A stretch of DNA of 64,000 nt, taken from positions 62,001-126,000 of the forward strand of contig NZ_LDQA01000019.1 in the NCBI RefSeq assembly GCF_001475935.1, read 5' to 3'. Source of the stretch: Aureimonas ureilytica (GTDB lineage: Bacteria; Pseudomonadota; Alphaproteobacteria; Rhizobiales; Rhizobiaceae). Position 1 is the first letter of the stretch, and the number at the start of each line of letters is the position of its first letter. The translations under genes and the position numbers were made by a program. Below, in pieces: positions 16,077-26,815 of the stretch. A model generated the notes under the pieces. The model made no database searches. It had not been told where the DNA came from and saw nothing but the letters and a program-made list of their open reading frames with translations.

Positions 16077-17110
16077 CCGTCTCCCGCGCCGCTTCGCCGC
16101 CGCGCGGCGATCTCCTTCGAATGCCGGTCCTGACCGGCCTCCTCCTCGCCCTCGCGGCGCTCGCGATCCTCGGCGGCCTGATGCTGGGCGACCGCACGCT
16201 GCCGCCCGGTACCGTGATCGACGCGCTCCTGTCGAGAGCGGGCCGCGTCGATACGATCCTGGTCTGGACGTTGCGCCTGCCCCGAAGCCTTGCCGCCTGT
16301 CTGGCGGGAGCGGGGCTGGCTCTGGCGGGTTTTCTCTTGCAATCGCTGACGCGCAACCCGCTGGCGGGGCCGGGCCTGACGGGCGTGACGGCAGGGGCGG
16401 TCACTCCGATCGTCGCCGCTTTCGTGTTCCTCCCCTCCCTGTCCTCGGTCTGGTATCCGCTGGTCGGCTTCGTCGGCGGCATGGCGGCGGCCGGCGCCAC
16501 CTTCCTGATCGCCTCGGGGCGGATGGCGAGCCCGCTTCATCTGGCGCTGGGCGGCATCAGTGTGTCGCTCTTCCTCCATGCCGTGACGACCTATATTCTG
16601 CTTCTCAGCGGACCACAGGTGCCCTCGCTTCTGTTCTGGCTGTCCGGCGGGTTGCAGGGGCGATCCTGGCCGCATCTGGCCTCCATGGCGCCCTTCGTCG
16701 TGCTGGCGCTGGCCGGTGCGTTTTCGATCCATCGCGTCGTGGACCTTCTGTCGTTGAGCGACGGGGCGGCCATGGGCATGGGGCTGCGGCTGGCCCTGTG
16801 GCGACCCCTCGTGCTGCTTCTCTCCGTGCTGCCGGTCGCCGGCATCGTGCCCGTGGCGGGGCCGATCGCCTTTATCGGCCTCGCCGCCCCCCATATCGCC
16901 CGCCTGCTTCGACCACCCGGATCGGGATGGGCGATCGCGCTCACTGCGTCCATCGGCGGCCTGACGACGGTGATTGCAGACCTGATCGCACGCAGTCTGG
17001 CGGCCCCGCGTGAACTGCCGGTGGGCCTCGTCACGGCGCTGATCGGCGGGCCGGTCTTTCTCTATCTCGTTCAACGCCCGCGCACTTTGGCCGTCGAGGG
17101 AAAGCGATGA
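16073..17110 (+). CDS. FecCD family iron-siderophore ABC permease 1
   Basis: A 345-residue permease with about nine to ten membrane segments. Family motifs include TLRLPRSLAACLAGAGLALAG, QSLTRNPLAGPGLTGVTAGA, LALGGISVSLFLHA, and the coupling region AGPIAFIGLAAPHIARLL near the C-terminus. The ATG overlaps the binding-protein stop by 4 bases. It pairs with the permease at 17107 to form a heterodimeric channel. Confidence 0.93.
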   Translation: MTVSRAASPPRGDLLRMPVLTGLLLALAALAILGGLMLGDRTLPPGTVIDALLSRAGRVDTILVWTLRLPRSLAACLAGAGLALAGFLLQSLTRNPLAGPGLTGVTAGAVTPIVAAFVFLPSLSSVWYPLVGFVGGMAAAGATFLIASGRMASPLHLALGGISVSLFLHAVTTYILLLSGPQVPSLLFWLSGGLQGRSWPHLASMAPFVVLALAGAFSIHRVVDLLSLSDGAAMGMGLRLALWRPLVLLLSVLPVAGIVPVAGPIAFIGLAAPHIARLLRPPGSGWAIALTASIGGLTTVIADLIARSLAAPRELPVGLVTALIGGPVFLYLVQRPRTLAVEGKR

Positions 17111-18147
17111 CGATTTCGGTGTCCTCGTCCGTTGCTCGGCCGCCGAAGCGCTGGCTCCTGCCGGCGCTGATCGGCATGACGCTCCTCGCGCCCCTCGTCG
17201 CGGTTTTCTTCGGCGTCGCGGACCTGCCGCTCGGCGACGTCGCCTCGGTTCTGACAGGGGGCGGAAGCGCCGAAGCGCGCTCGATCATCCTCGACATCCG
17301 CCTGCCCCGGATCGTCACCGGGATGCTGGCGGGAATGCAGCTGGCGACGGCCGGTTTCCTGCTCCAGACCATCACGCGCAATCCGCTCGCCGACCCCTCG
17401 CTCATGGGCGTGTCGCAGGGCGCGACCCTCGCCGTCACCTTGTTTCTGATGATCGTCGTCTATAGCCACGATCCCGGCTCCAACACGCTGGTCGAGCTTC
17501 CCTCGTCCTGGCTTCCAACCGTCGGAATGCTGGGCGGCCTGGCCGCCGGTAGCCTCATCTATCTCATGACGCTGCGCCATGATCTCGGCCCCCTCCGGCT
17601 GACGCTGTGCGGCGTCGCGATGGGCGCGCTGCTCCAGGCCTTGGCCCTCGGGATCGTGGCGGGCTGGGGCTCGACGCGCCTGGAGGTGCTGCTCGAATGG
17701 CTGTCGGGCAGTCTTTATGCCAGACGGTGGGAACATGCCGTGTTTCTCGCGCCCTTCACGCTCATAGGGTTGGCCGTGCTGCCGCTCATCCGGCGGCCGC
17801 TCGAACTCCTGCGCTTCGAATCCAGCGTCGCGCGCTCCTTCGGCCTCGCCTACGCCCGCGACTTCTCGGCCGTTCTGCTCGTGTCCTGCGCGCTCGCCGC
17901 CAGCGCGGTCGGCGCGGTCGGGCCGATCGTCTTTGTCGGTCTCATCGTGCCTCATCTCGCGCGCAGGCTGGCGCGCGGGCATTTCCCGCTCGTTCTGCCG
18001 CTGACGGTCTCACTCGGCGCCATCACCGTGACGGTCTGCGACCTTCTGGGCCGGCTCCTCGGAGGAGCCGATGAAATTCCGATCGGCGTCGTCACCGCGC
18101 TGTGCGGCGTACCGGCGCTGATTGCACTCCTGCGTCGAACGCCATGA
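17107..18147 (+). CDS. FecCD family iron-siderophore ABC permease 2
   Basis: A 346-residue partner permease with the same architecture: LDIRLPRIVTGMLAGMQLATAG, QTITRNPLADPSLMGVSQGA, LTLCGVAMGALLQALAL and GPIVFVGLIVPHLARRL. It overlaps permease 1 by 4 bases and is followed 7 bases later by the ATPase start, so the four genes form one unit. Confidence 0.93.
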   Translation: MTISVSSSVARPPKRWLLPALIGMTLLAPLVAVFFGVADLPLGDVASVLTGGGSAEARSIILDIRLPRIVTGMLAGMQLATAGFLLQTITRNPLADPSLMGVSQGATLAVTLFLMIVVYSHDPGSNTLVELPSSWLPTVGMLGGLAAGSLIYLMTLRHDLGPLRLTLCGVAMGALLQALALGIVAGWGSTRLEVLLEWLSGSLYARRWEHAVFLAPFTLIGLAVLPLIRRPLELLRFESSVARSFGLAYARDFSAVLLVSCALAASAVGAVGPIVFVGLIVPHLARRLARGHFPLVLPLTVSLGAITVTVCDLLGRLLGGADEIPIGVVTALCGVPALIALLRRTP

Positions 18148-18154
18148 GGAACCC

Positions 18155-19006
18155 ATGCGTCATCAACCGATGTGTCTTCGCGCTCACGACCTGACGATCC
18201 GCTACGGCCAGAGAACGGCCCTTTCCGGTTTCGCTCTCAAACTCGAACCCGGAGAGGTCCGCGCGCTGATCGGCCCCAACGGCTCGGGCAAAAGCACGGC
18301 GCTTCAGGCGCTGGCTGGCCTTGTTCGGGTTGCGGCTGGCGCGGTGGAGATCGAGGGACGATCGGTCTTCTCCATGGGGCGGCGCGAACTGGCGCGTCAT
18401 CTAGCCTTCCTGCCGCAGCAGCCGGTGGCGCCCGATGAGATGACGGTCGGCCAGCTCGTCCGCCAAGGGCGCTTTGCCCATGTCGGCCTGTTCAAGAGCT
18501 ATGGGCCGGACGACGAGGCGGCGATCGACTGGGCGCTCGAATGCACCGGCCTCGGGCCTTTTTCCGAACGCCCCTTGAACGCCCTGTCGGGCGGCGAGCG
18601 CCAGCGGGCCTGGATTTCCGCCGCACTAGCGCAGGAAGCACGCATCCTGTTTCTGGACGAGCCGACGACCTTTCTCGACATCGGCTATCAGGTCGAGCTT
18701 CTGGATCTCGTTTATCGCCTCAGCCGCGAGCGTGGCGTGTCGGTGGTCATGGCAATCCACGACCTCAATCAGGCCATGTCGGTGGCCGATCGCATCAGCG
18801 TCCTGGAAACGGGGCGCTGCGTCTTCGACGGCGAGCCGGAGGCGCTGGCGTCGAGCGGGTTGATCGAGCGCGTGTTCCGGGTGCACGGGCGCTTCGTGGA
18901 TCTCGCCCCCGACGCGCCCCCGCATTTCGATGTCGATCTGCTTCGGCGGCAAGGCCCCGTCGGCGTTATGCCTCAGGCGGTCGGGACGCCCTCTCCCCTC
19001 GCGTGA
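18155..19006 (+). CDS. Iron-siderophore ABC transporter, ATP-binding protein (FecE-like)
   Basis: A 283-residue FepC/FecE-type ATPase. Walker A is GPNGSGKST, the Q-loop FLPQQP precedes VGQLVRQGRFAH, the signature is LSGGERQR, Walker B is ILFLDEPTTFLDIGYQVELL, and the switch region is MAIHDLNQAMSVAD. The ATG at 18155 follows GAGGA; the frame extends 11 codons upstream into the permease end. Its 3' end overlaps the convergent MATE gene by 34 bases. Confidence 0.92.
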   Translation: MRHQPMCLRAHDLTIRYGQRTALSGFALKLEPGEVRALIGPNGSGKSTALQALAGLVRVAAGAVEIEGRSVFSMGRRELARHLAFLPQQPVAPDEMTVGQLVRQGRFAHVGLFKSYGPDDEAAIDWALECTGLGPFSERPLNALSGGERQRAWISAALAQEARILFLDEPTTFLDIGYQVELLDLVYRLSRERGVSVVMAIHDLNQAMSVADRISVLETGRCVFDGEPEALASSGLIERVFRVHGRFVDLAPDAPPHFDVDLLRRQGPVGVMPQAVGTPSPLA

Positions 19007-20382
19007 GCGACGGCGAGACGACGCAGTTCCACCGTGAAGCGCAGCCACAGGAGGAGGCTCGTCGCGGCAAAGCCGAGGCATAGGCCGAACCAGACGCCAT
19101 AGGCGCCCCAGCCCGTTCCATGCGCGCACAGGGCCATGGCCGGGATTCCGATCAGCCAATAGCCGATCAGCGTGTTGGTAAGGCCCGCCTTGGTGTTGCC
19201 GACGCCGCGCAACAGTCCGACGCAGATGTTCTGCGAGCCTTTGAAGATCTGGTGCGCGACCGCGAACCAAAGAAGCGTCGAGGCGACCGCCAGAACCGCA
19301 CCGTCGCCGCGCTCGCCCAGGAAGGGCAGAAGTACGACTTCCGGTACGAGGATGTAGACGAGGCCGATCGCACTCATCAGCGACAGGCTGATCGTCAGCG
19401 CCTGGAGAGCGATGCGGCCGATCTCGTTCCGCTCGCCGCGCGCGAGCGCCCGGCTGACAAGGATGGACGTGCCCTGCGAGAGGCCGATATTGGCCTGATA
19501 CACGATATAGGCGAGCTGGTTGACGACGTTGGACGCCGCTAGGGCGACCGGGCCGAACGTGCCCATGAAGAGCGAGGCGATGGAGGTGATCGCCGCTTCC
19601 GATCCATAGGTCAGCGAGATCGGCGTCCCCATGCGTACGATGCGCGTCACCGTTTCGCGACGCGCGCGCCAAGCGTCGAGCGCCAGAAACTCCCGCATCG
19701 CCGCGTCGCGCCGGATCATCCGCAGATAGACCGCGAAGGTCCAGAGCTGGACCAGCGTGGTGGACAGGCCGATGCCCGCGAGCCCAAGCTTCGGCAGGCC
19801 AAGCCAGCCGTAGATGAAGACGGCGTTGAGGAGCGCGTTGACGCCAATCGAGACCAGAGTCACCGCTAGAAGCGAGCCCGGCCTGCGCAGCCCGACGGCG
19901 AACTGGCGCAAGACGTTCATCCAGAGCATCGGCAGGAGCCCAGGCGCGAGCGCCCACATGATCGGCCGCGCCAGGGCGACGACGCCCGCATCCTGCCCGA
20001 GAAAAGGCAGGAGATGGCCTAGCGCGACCAGAAGCAGGCCGGCGACGAGGCCCGTCACGGTCGCGATCAGCAGGGAAGCGCGCACGAGATCGCGGATGTC
20101 CTCGCGCCCCGCCGCATCGATGGCGCTCGATCCGCCGCGCTTCTCGGCGCGGCCCGCAGCGCCTGCGACGAGATTGCCGACGCCCGTCACCATGCCCACG
20201 CCCATGGTGCGGAGCTGGTTGTAGAGGAGGAGGCCGAGCCCCCCGGCCGCGACCGCGCCAAGGCCGAGAAGGCCCATCATCAGAAGATCGACCGTGGTCA
20301 GCGCCACTTGCGCGAACTGGATGCCGGCGATGGGCGCGGAAAGCTGGATGATCTCGCGGTAGCGCGAAGAGGTGGAAGACAT
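18973..20382 (-). CDS. MATE family efflux transporter
   Basis: A 469-residue multidrug and toxin extrusion protein with about twelve membrane segments in two halves. Motifs include IAGIQFAQVALTTVDLLMMGLLG in the first helix pair, AAGGLGLLLYNQLRTMGVGMVTGVGNLVA, and the second-half GTPISLTYGSEAAITSIASLFMGTFG. It lies next to decayed siderophore biosynthesis genes on the same strand, only 3 bases from the first of them, and convergent to the siderophore importer. MATE and MFS exporters often secrete the siderophore, so it may be a surviving exporter; general multidrug export is the alternative. Confidence 0.9.
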   Translation of the reverse strand: MSSTSSRYREIIQLSAPIAGIQFAQVALTTVDLLMMGLLGLGAVAAGGLGLLLYNQLRTMGVGMVTGVGNLVAGAAGRAEKRGGSSAIDAAGREDIRDLVRASLLIATVTGLVAGLLLVALGHLLPFLGQDAGVVALARPIMWALAPGLLPMLWMNVLRQFAVGLRRPGSLLAVTLVSIGVNALLNAVFIYGWLGLPKLGLAGIGLSTTLVQLWTFAVYLRMIRRDAAMREFLALDAWRARRETVTRIVRMGTPISLTYGSEAAITSIASLFMGTFGPVALAASNVVNQLAYIVYQANIGLSQGTSILVSRALARGERNEIGRIALQALTISLSLMSAIGLVYILVPEVVLLPFLGERGDGAVLAVASTLLWFAVAHQIFKGSQNICVGLLRGVGNTKAGLTNTLIGYWLIGIPAMALCAHGTGWGAYGVWFGLCLGFAATSLLLWLRFTVELRRLAVAHARGEGVPTA

Positions 20383-20385
20383 TTC

Positions 20386-20686
20386 TCAGGTTCCCGTTCG
20401 CGCGTGGTCGATCGCCGCCAGACGCTGCGACTCCTCGAAGACCGCCAGCAGGCGGTGGAGGCGCTGATGCGCCGGCTCGTTCAAAAGGCCCCGTTCCATC
20501 AACCAGGCATCGTCATAGACCGTGTCGAGATACGTCTCGCCGGCATCGCACACCAGCACCACCAACGTGCTGCCCGGCTCCACCAGGGCCAGCCGCTTCA
20601 AGGCGATGAAGATCGCCGCGCCCGCCGTTCCTCCGATCGGAGGGCCCGTCCGCCATACGCTCGGTCTTCACGGATAGGAGGCTCAT
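20386..20686 (-). pseudogene. Internally deleted SbnA/Y4xP-type PLP synthase remnant
   Basis: The ATG at 20686 overlaps the stop of the upstream gene fragment and encodes MSLLSVKTERMADG, an N-terminus of the cysteine-synthase-like amino acid synthase family. After about 15 codons the frame changes, and a second frame reads GGTAGAAIFIALKRLALV then TLVVLVCDAGETYLDTVYDDAWL, the C-terminal part of SbnA/Y4xP-like enzymes. Enzymes of this family are about 320-350 residues, so roughly 250 residues including the PLP lysine are gone. SbnA makes a precursor of 2,3-diaminopropionate for staphyloferrin B. Family naming is from remembered motifs. Confidence 0.65.
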
Positions 20687-21069
20687 CCCTCGTCCTTCCT
20701 CCAGAGAAAAAGCCCCTCCCGCTGCGTCAGCACGATCTGGGGCGGCAGAGGGAATTGGTGGAATTCACTTTCGTTCTTATCCATCTGGTAGCCGGCGGTG
20801 TTGGGATAGACGAGGAGATCGCCATGGCGGGGCTCGCCCGGGAAGCGGATCTTGCGCCAGGTCACACCCTGATATTCCATGCAGCTCGATCCGCCGACCG
20901 CCGCCTGGACGGGCGCCTGCTTGCGCGCCGCGTCGCGTGGCACGACGATCGACGTTGGCAGATATTCGCTGCCCTTCCAGTGTTCAGACAGGCTCATGCC
21001 GAGCCCCGCCACGGTGACGATGCCGTGCGCGTCGTTGCGCTTGAAGCCCTGCACAGGAAAGTCGCTCAT
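20683..21069 (-). pseudogene. Truncated Y4yA/SbnH-type PLP decarboxylase fragment
   Basis: A 128-residue frame. Its second half, SSCMEYQGVTWRKIRFPGEPRHGDLLVYPN then TAGYQMDKNESEFHQFPLP, matches the C-terminal beta-domain of alanine-racemase-fold decarboxylases of the Y4yA group, normally about 450 residues. The PLP-lysine barrel is absent. The ATG at 21069 overlaps the preceding stop and its stop overlaps the next ATG, so the original operon coupling survives although the gene bodies have lost their middles. A small intact protein of new function is possible but less likely. Confidence 0.6.
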
Positions 21070-21575
21070 GCCGGCCCCATCCAGAAGACCGAGGGCAGTC
21101 CGGTCGTGTCGTCATGGAGGCTGATGGTCGTATCGTATTTCTCGGCGCTTTCGCTGCCCTGTCGGTAGGATGTCGTGAAACCAACCTGTTCGATCGCCCC
21201 GTCATAGCCGCGCCTGGTGTGGGACACCGCGTCCCGCAAGGGATCGGGTAGCGGCATCATGATCTTCGTGGGGCAGCGGGACGCGCCTTCGGCACAGGAT
21301 CGGGAGGCATCCTCGACCAAGGCAATGACCTCCGAGGCGGGATGTCGATGTCGGAGAGTTCGCTTCGCCGGATCACATGGACCGCAGGCGTATGCAGATA
21401 GGCGCTGGACATCTGGAAGAACCATTCTCTTTGGAATGGAAGGCCAGCTGGCGCGCGCTCGGGCGTTCGCCGAGCAGGAAGCGGGCGCTGGCCTAGCGGT
21501 GTCGGGGACGGCTGTGAGGGCTTTAGGAGCCAGGGACGAATGGTCTCGTGCCGCTTGTTCGATGCGCGTTCGCAA
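21066..21575 (-). pseudogene. Unidentified gene remnant upstream of the decarboxylase fragment
   Basis: A 169-residue open frame ends in GFTTSYRQGSESAEKYDTTI and SLHDDTTGLPSVFWMGPA, which looks like genuine protein. Its first part is low-complexity with an overlapping alternative frame (21257-21601) that also reads plausibly (FQMSSAYLHTPAVHVIRRSELSDIDIPP), suggesting a frameshifted gene. The family was not recognised. Its position as first gene of the decayed siderophore operon would fit another biosynthesis component. Confidence 0.35.
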
Positions 21576-21873
21576 ACGAGCGAAGATCCGAGAGGCAGCA
21601 TAGCATCGGCAAATCCCTTCTTAGGTCGCGCGAAGTTCTGGAAATGCTGGTCGATAGAATCGAGGCGCTTTGGTTTGGCTAGGTAAATTCCGCGTGACGG
21701 AAAGTCAACTGTATAAGTAAAATTTTATACTTTTGAATTGTTATAATTATAATTTGCAATCTGTATGTCGCTCGCATTGACCTTTGAAGGTCGCGCGAAG
21801 CATGGTCCGGGTACACAGCGAGGAGTGTCGGACGTTCAAGTCCCCCGGAGGCACAGCATTCGTTTTCCGCGCT
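21576..21873. other. AT-rich gap without a gene
   Basis: About 300 bases between the siderophore remnants and a resolvase remnant. No coding sequence is seen. Bases 21711-21767 are strikingly AT-rich compared with the surrounding high-GC DNA and hold two palindromes (see next entry). Confidence 0.6.
21711..21752. promoter_or_regulatory. AT-rich palindromes, possible former operon promoter/operator
   Basis: GTATAA at 21711-21716 and TTATAC at 21725-21730 are inverted repeats around an A/T core, and TTATAATTATAA at 21741-21752 is a perfect 12-base palindrome. They lie about 140 bases before the start of the decayed minus-strand siderophore operon. Confidence 0.35.
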
Positions 21874-22138
21874 TCATCGCGCGCGCTGGATGGTATGGCG
21901 GCTGACTCCATGGTCGCTTGAAAGCTCCGACACCGGAGCCCCCTCCCCCAACTTCTCACGCACCACCTGCTTCCGGGCAGCCATCAGACTCCGTGGGCGC
22001 CCGAGAACCTTACCCTGTTCCTTCCCGGGCAGGCCCGTATGGGTGCGCGCAATCAGAAGGTCACGCTCGAACTCCGCCACCGCGTTGATGCGCTCATCGT
22101 CATCCGGCCTGTCGAACTGGTGAGGTTGACATCACCCA
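21874..22138 (-). pseudogene. Serine recombinase/resolvase C-terminal remnant
   Basis: The frame contains AEFERDLLIARTHTGLPGKE then GKVLGRPRSLMAARKQVVREKL and a helix-turn-helix GAPVSELSSDHGVSRHTIQRAR, the C-terminal part of Tn3-type resolvases/invertases. Just upstream, the resolvase segment DVNLTSSTGRMTMS is found in another frame, so a single frameshift near 22095 splits the gene, and the catalytic N-terminal serine domain is absent. Confidence 0.75.
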
Positions 22139-22163
22139 ATGCCAAGCAGTGACCCTTCATACC

Positions 22164-22700
22164 GGCTCTGTTGCGAATAGCGGAATGGGACGCGTTAAAT
22201 GCTGTTCTGTTCTTTCATCCGGCGATGAAGACTTGAAACGGCCCTCCGATGTACCGGGCTTCTGATCTACCAGCCAGGCTGTTGACCATCGAGCGGAACT
22301 GTCCCTTGCAGAACAGGCGTATCATCGCGAACCCTCGGATCAAGTTGGGCGCCGTCGCGTGCGACTTGAACCCACACACCGGGCGATGGTGCGGCGAACG
22401 GTTCAAGGCCTTGCTGAGAAACTGTCTCGCCACCGTCGCCGAGCGTCCGATACAGATCACCCATTCGCCGCGATCCTTCACAGAGGTCTCGCCCACGAAC
22501 GAGGTCTTGGTCTGCAAAGGTTTGCGCCACTGGACACGGCGGTCGAGTTCGGGCGCATTATGCAGGATCCACCGATAGATCGTCGTGTGATCGCCCGACA
22601 GATGGCGCTCGGCCATCATCCGCTCGCGGTCTCGGTAGGTCAGCGCTTAGCGGCAGTACCAGCGCAGGCAGAGTGGGATGATGCCGGGCGCGCAATGACG
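22164..22700 (-). mobile_element. IS6-family insertion sequence remnant
   Basis: GGCTCTGTTGCGAATAG at 22164 matches the terminal repeat of IS6/IS26-like elements. On the minus strand the transposase reads IPLCLRWYCR, then a stop, then ALTYRDRERMMAERHLSGDHTTIYRWILHNAPELDRRVQW, then disrupted core pieces (VKDRGEWVICIGRSA, RQFLSKAL), and the end AMIRLFCKGQF. The transposase carries an in-frame stop and internal losses, so it is inactive. The second terminal repeat was not found. Confidence 0.75.
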
Positions 22701-22854
22701 GCCCGCGAACGCCGAACTCATGTTGCCGACGCTGGACTTAAGCCGCCTTCAGCTCCGAGGCTCGCACCCTGGATCGCCATTCGCCACAGATCCCCTGTGA
22801 CGCCCTCCACCGTCGGATACGGCCGGGACAAACTCATCTTGTGGTTGGCGCGAC

Positions 22855-23796
22855 TTACGATCCGTAGATCGAAGCCTGGAGGATGGTGCGAACGAGGACG
22901 CCTGTGAGGCCGCCGAACGCCGCGACGACCCAGAGTCGGGCGACGCGGGGGCCGGCGGCGGTGAGGACGGCGATGCCCGGCAGGTCCAGCGGATGCACCA
23001 GCCAGCCCGCCGCCGCGTTGACGAAGCGCGCGTCGATCTCGCCGGAGGCTTTCTGGTCGGCGAGGACACCGAGCGCCGCTAGCCCGCCGCCGAGATATTT
23101 GCTGAGCGTCGGCGTGACGAGGCGCGGGTCGAGACCGAGCGCGCCGAGCACCGGAGCCAGAAGCCAGTTCAAGGCGTCCAGCCCGCCCGCCGCCTTGAGC
23201 GCGGCGACGGCGGTGAGGGCCAGCGCCATGATGGGAATGGCCCCGGTGGCGATCCGGAACGCCTCCGCCCCCGCCCGGTTGATGATCGCGAGAATGCTGC
23301 GTGCCTCGTCTCCCGCCGGAAGATCGATCTCGCTGCTTTCGAGCGGGCCATCGCGTGACAGATGCCGGCCGAGAAGGTGATAGGTCGCCGCCGCCGCCAC
23401 CAGCCCGCCCAGCACGGAGACCAGAACGAACCGCCCGACATCCAGCCCGAGCGCGGCCATGGGAAACACCACATTGGCCTGTCCCATGGCGAGCACCATG
23501 GCGAAGGTCGCGGCCAGATGACGATCCGAGACGCCGCGCCGCTCCATGGTGGTGAGCGTCGCCACCGGCGCGGCGAAGCTGACAAAGCTCACCTGCAGAA
23601 GCGCGAAGACGCTGAGGCCGAGAAGGCCAAACGGGCGCAGGAGCGGGGTGACGAGCCGCGTCACCCAGTCCAGAAACCCGGCGGCTTCCGCCAGCCGCAT
23701 GATCGACAGCATCACCACCATGACCGGCAGCAGGCTGAAGAGCGAGAGCTCCACCGCCGCGCGCCCGGCCCCCATGGTGGTGCCGATCATGTCCAT
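22855..23796 (-). CDS. Nucleoside-recognition (Gate) domain membrane protein
   Basis: A 313-residue protein with about eight membrane segments and two Gate/nucleoside-recognition repeats, as in SpmA/SpmB-like and YjiH-like proteins. SLLPVMVVMLSIMRLAEAAGFLDWV opens the first repeat, and AIPIMALALTAVAALKAAGGL with LSKYLGGGLAALG opens the second. The function of these proteins is poorly known; transport of a nucleoside-like or small ligand is assumed. It follows ydfG on the same strand with a 33-base gap. Confidence 0.75.
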   Translation of the reverse strand: MDMIGTTMGAGRAAVELSLFSLLPVMVVMLSIMRLAEAAGFLDWVTRLVTPLLRPFGLLGLSVFALLQVSFVSFAAPVATLTTMERRGVSDRHLAATFAMVLAMGQANVVFPMAALGLDVGRFVLVSVLGGLVAAAATYHLLGRHLSRDGPLESSEIDLPAGDEARSILAIINRAGAEAFRIATGAIPIMALALTAVAALKAAGGLDALNWLLAPVLGALGLDPRLVTPTLSKYLGGGLAALGVLADQKASGEIDARFVNAAAGWLVHPLDLPGIAVLTAAGPRVARLWVVAAFGGLTGVLVRTILQASIYGS

Positions 23797-23829
23797 GGCC
23801 GCGCCTCGCTTGCCGGGTGGTTCAAGGTC

Positions 23830-25436
<1,607 letters not shown>

Positions 25437-25444
<8 letters not shown>

Positions 25445-26099
25445 TCTCGAAGCCTCGCTGGGTGCCGAACACGCCCGCTTTTTTCACGGCGAGTTCGAGG
25501 CAGAGGGTGATGGCCCAGTAGAGGGCGATGACGACCACGAAGGCCTCAGTGGGAATGAAGTAGCGGGCCTGAAGCGCGTTGGCCGCGGCCGTCAGTTCCT
25601 GCACGGTGATGATGGCGAGAAAGGACGTGTCCTTCAGCGCGTAGATCAGCTGGTTGCCGATCAGCGGCCGTGTTCGCAGGAGAAGCTGCGGCAGGACGAT
25701 GCGCAGGAAGGTCGTGCGCGGCAGGAAGCCGTAGGCTTTGGCGGCTTCCACCGTGCCGGGCGGCAGGACCATGCGCGCCCCGCGCAGGATCTCGGCGAAA
25801 TAGGCGCCGTGATAGATCACCATGGCAAGAAGCCCGGCGGTTACGGCCGACAGGCGCAGCCCGAGCTGGGGCAGGCCGTAATAGAGAAGATAGGCGAGCA
25901 CCAGAAAGGGCAGCGCCCGCATGGCGTTGACGCCGCCGCGCAGGGCGTAGGCGAGCCGTTCGCCCCCCTCCATGCCGTAGACGAGGAGGCAGCCGAGAAG
26001 AAAGGCGCCGGCGGAGGACAGGGCGAAGATCCAGACCGTCAGCCAGAGGCCCGACAGGATGATGCCGCTATTGTCCCAGAGGATGAGCCATTCGGTCAT
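25437..26099 (-). CDS. Amino-acid ABC transporter, permease 2
   Basis: A 220-residue HisMQ-type permease. MRALPFLVLAYLLYYGLPQLG and the EAA loop AYFAEILRGARMVLPPGTVEAAKAYGF are clear, followed by LPQLLLRTRPLIGNQLIYALKDTSFLAII. GGAG lies 6 bases before its ATG. It forms a heterodimeric channel with the permease at 26110. Confidence 0.92.
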
Positions 26100-26109
26100 G
26101 CGCGCGCTC

Positions 26110-26751
26110 CTACATGGCCAGCCGGCTGGCCTTCCGCTCGGCCAGGGACTGGAGTTTGATGAGCACGCCGATGATGGCCATGTAGAGAAGGGCGGCGGCC
26201 AGAATGGGGGGAAGCGGCTGATAGGTCACGGCGCTGATCCGGTTGGTGACGCGCGTCAGATCGACAAGGCCGATAATGGCGATGGCCGGGCTGCTCTTGA
26301 TGAGAAAGGACATCTCGTTGACGAGGCCGGGCAGGCTGGTGGTGATCATCTGCGGCAGCATGATGTGGCGAAAGAAGGTGACGGGCGTCATGCCGCAGGC
26401 CAGCGCCGCCTCGCGCTGCTCGCGCGAGAAGTTCAGAAAGGCGGTGCGCCAGATCTCGGCGTTGAAGGCCGAGGTGTTGAGCGTCAGCGCCAGGATCGCG
26501 GCGGTGGTGCGGTCGAGCGGGAACCCGAAGCGGGGCGCGGCGAGAAACAGGAACAGAACCAGCGTGACGAGCGGCGTGGCGCGCGCCAGGCTCGTGTAGA
26601 GCGCCAGGATCGTATCCAGCACCGGAATGCGCGCCGAGCGCAGGAGCGCGATGCCAAGGCCGATCACCAGACCCAGGGCAATCGCGGTGCCCGAAATCCA
26701 GAGAGTGACCCACGCGCCTTCGAGAAGCAGGAACCAGGCTTTTTGCGTCAT
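26110..26751 (-). CDS. Amino-acid ABC transporter, permease 1
   Basis: A 213-residue HisMQ-type permease with LARATPLVTLVLFLFLAAP, the EAA loop AFNAEIWRTAFLNFSREQREAALACGM and LPQMITTSLPGLVNEMSFLIKSSPAIAII. The start at 26751 (MTQKAWFLLLEG) is preferred over 26799 because AAGG lies close before it and the extra residues do not resemble the family. Confidence 0.9.
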   Translation of the reverse strand: MTQKAWFLLLEGAWVTLWISGTAIALGLVIGLGIALLRSARIPVLDTILALYTSLARATPLVTLVLFLFLAAPRFGFPLDRTTAAILALTLNTSAFNAEIWRTAFLNFSREQREAALACGMTPVTFFRHIMLPQMITTSLPGLVNEMSFLIKSSPAIAIIGLVDLTRVTNRISAVTYQPLPPILAAALLYMAIIGVLIKLQSLAERKASRLAM

Positions 26752-26815
26752 GTCCGACCTTGGATCGATGGGGGCGCCGCCCGCCGGCTTGTGCGCCATG
26801 CGGGCGGCGAGTGGA

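Noticed and set aside
20683-21575. Two small intact genes of new function
   Set aside because: ATGA overlaps could suggest intact genes, but the downstream one matches only the C-terminal part of a much longer PLP enzyme family, so decay is the better explanation.
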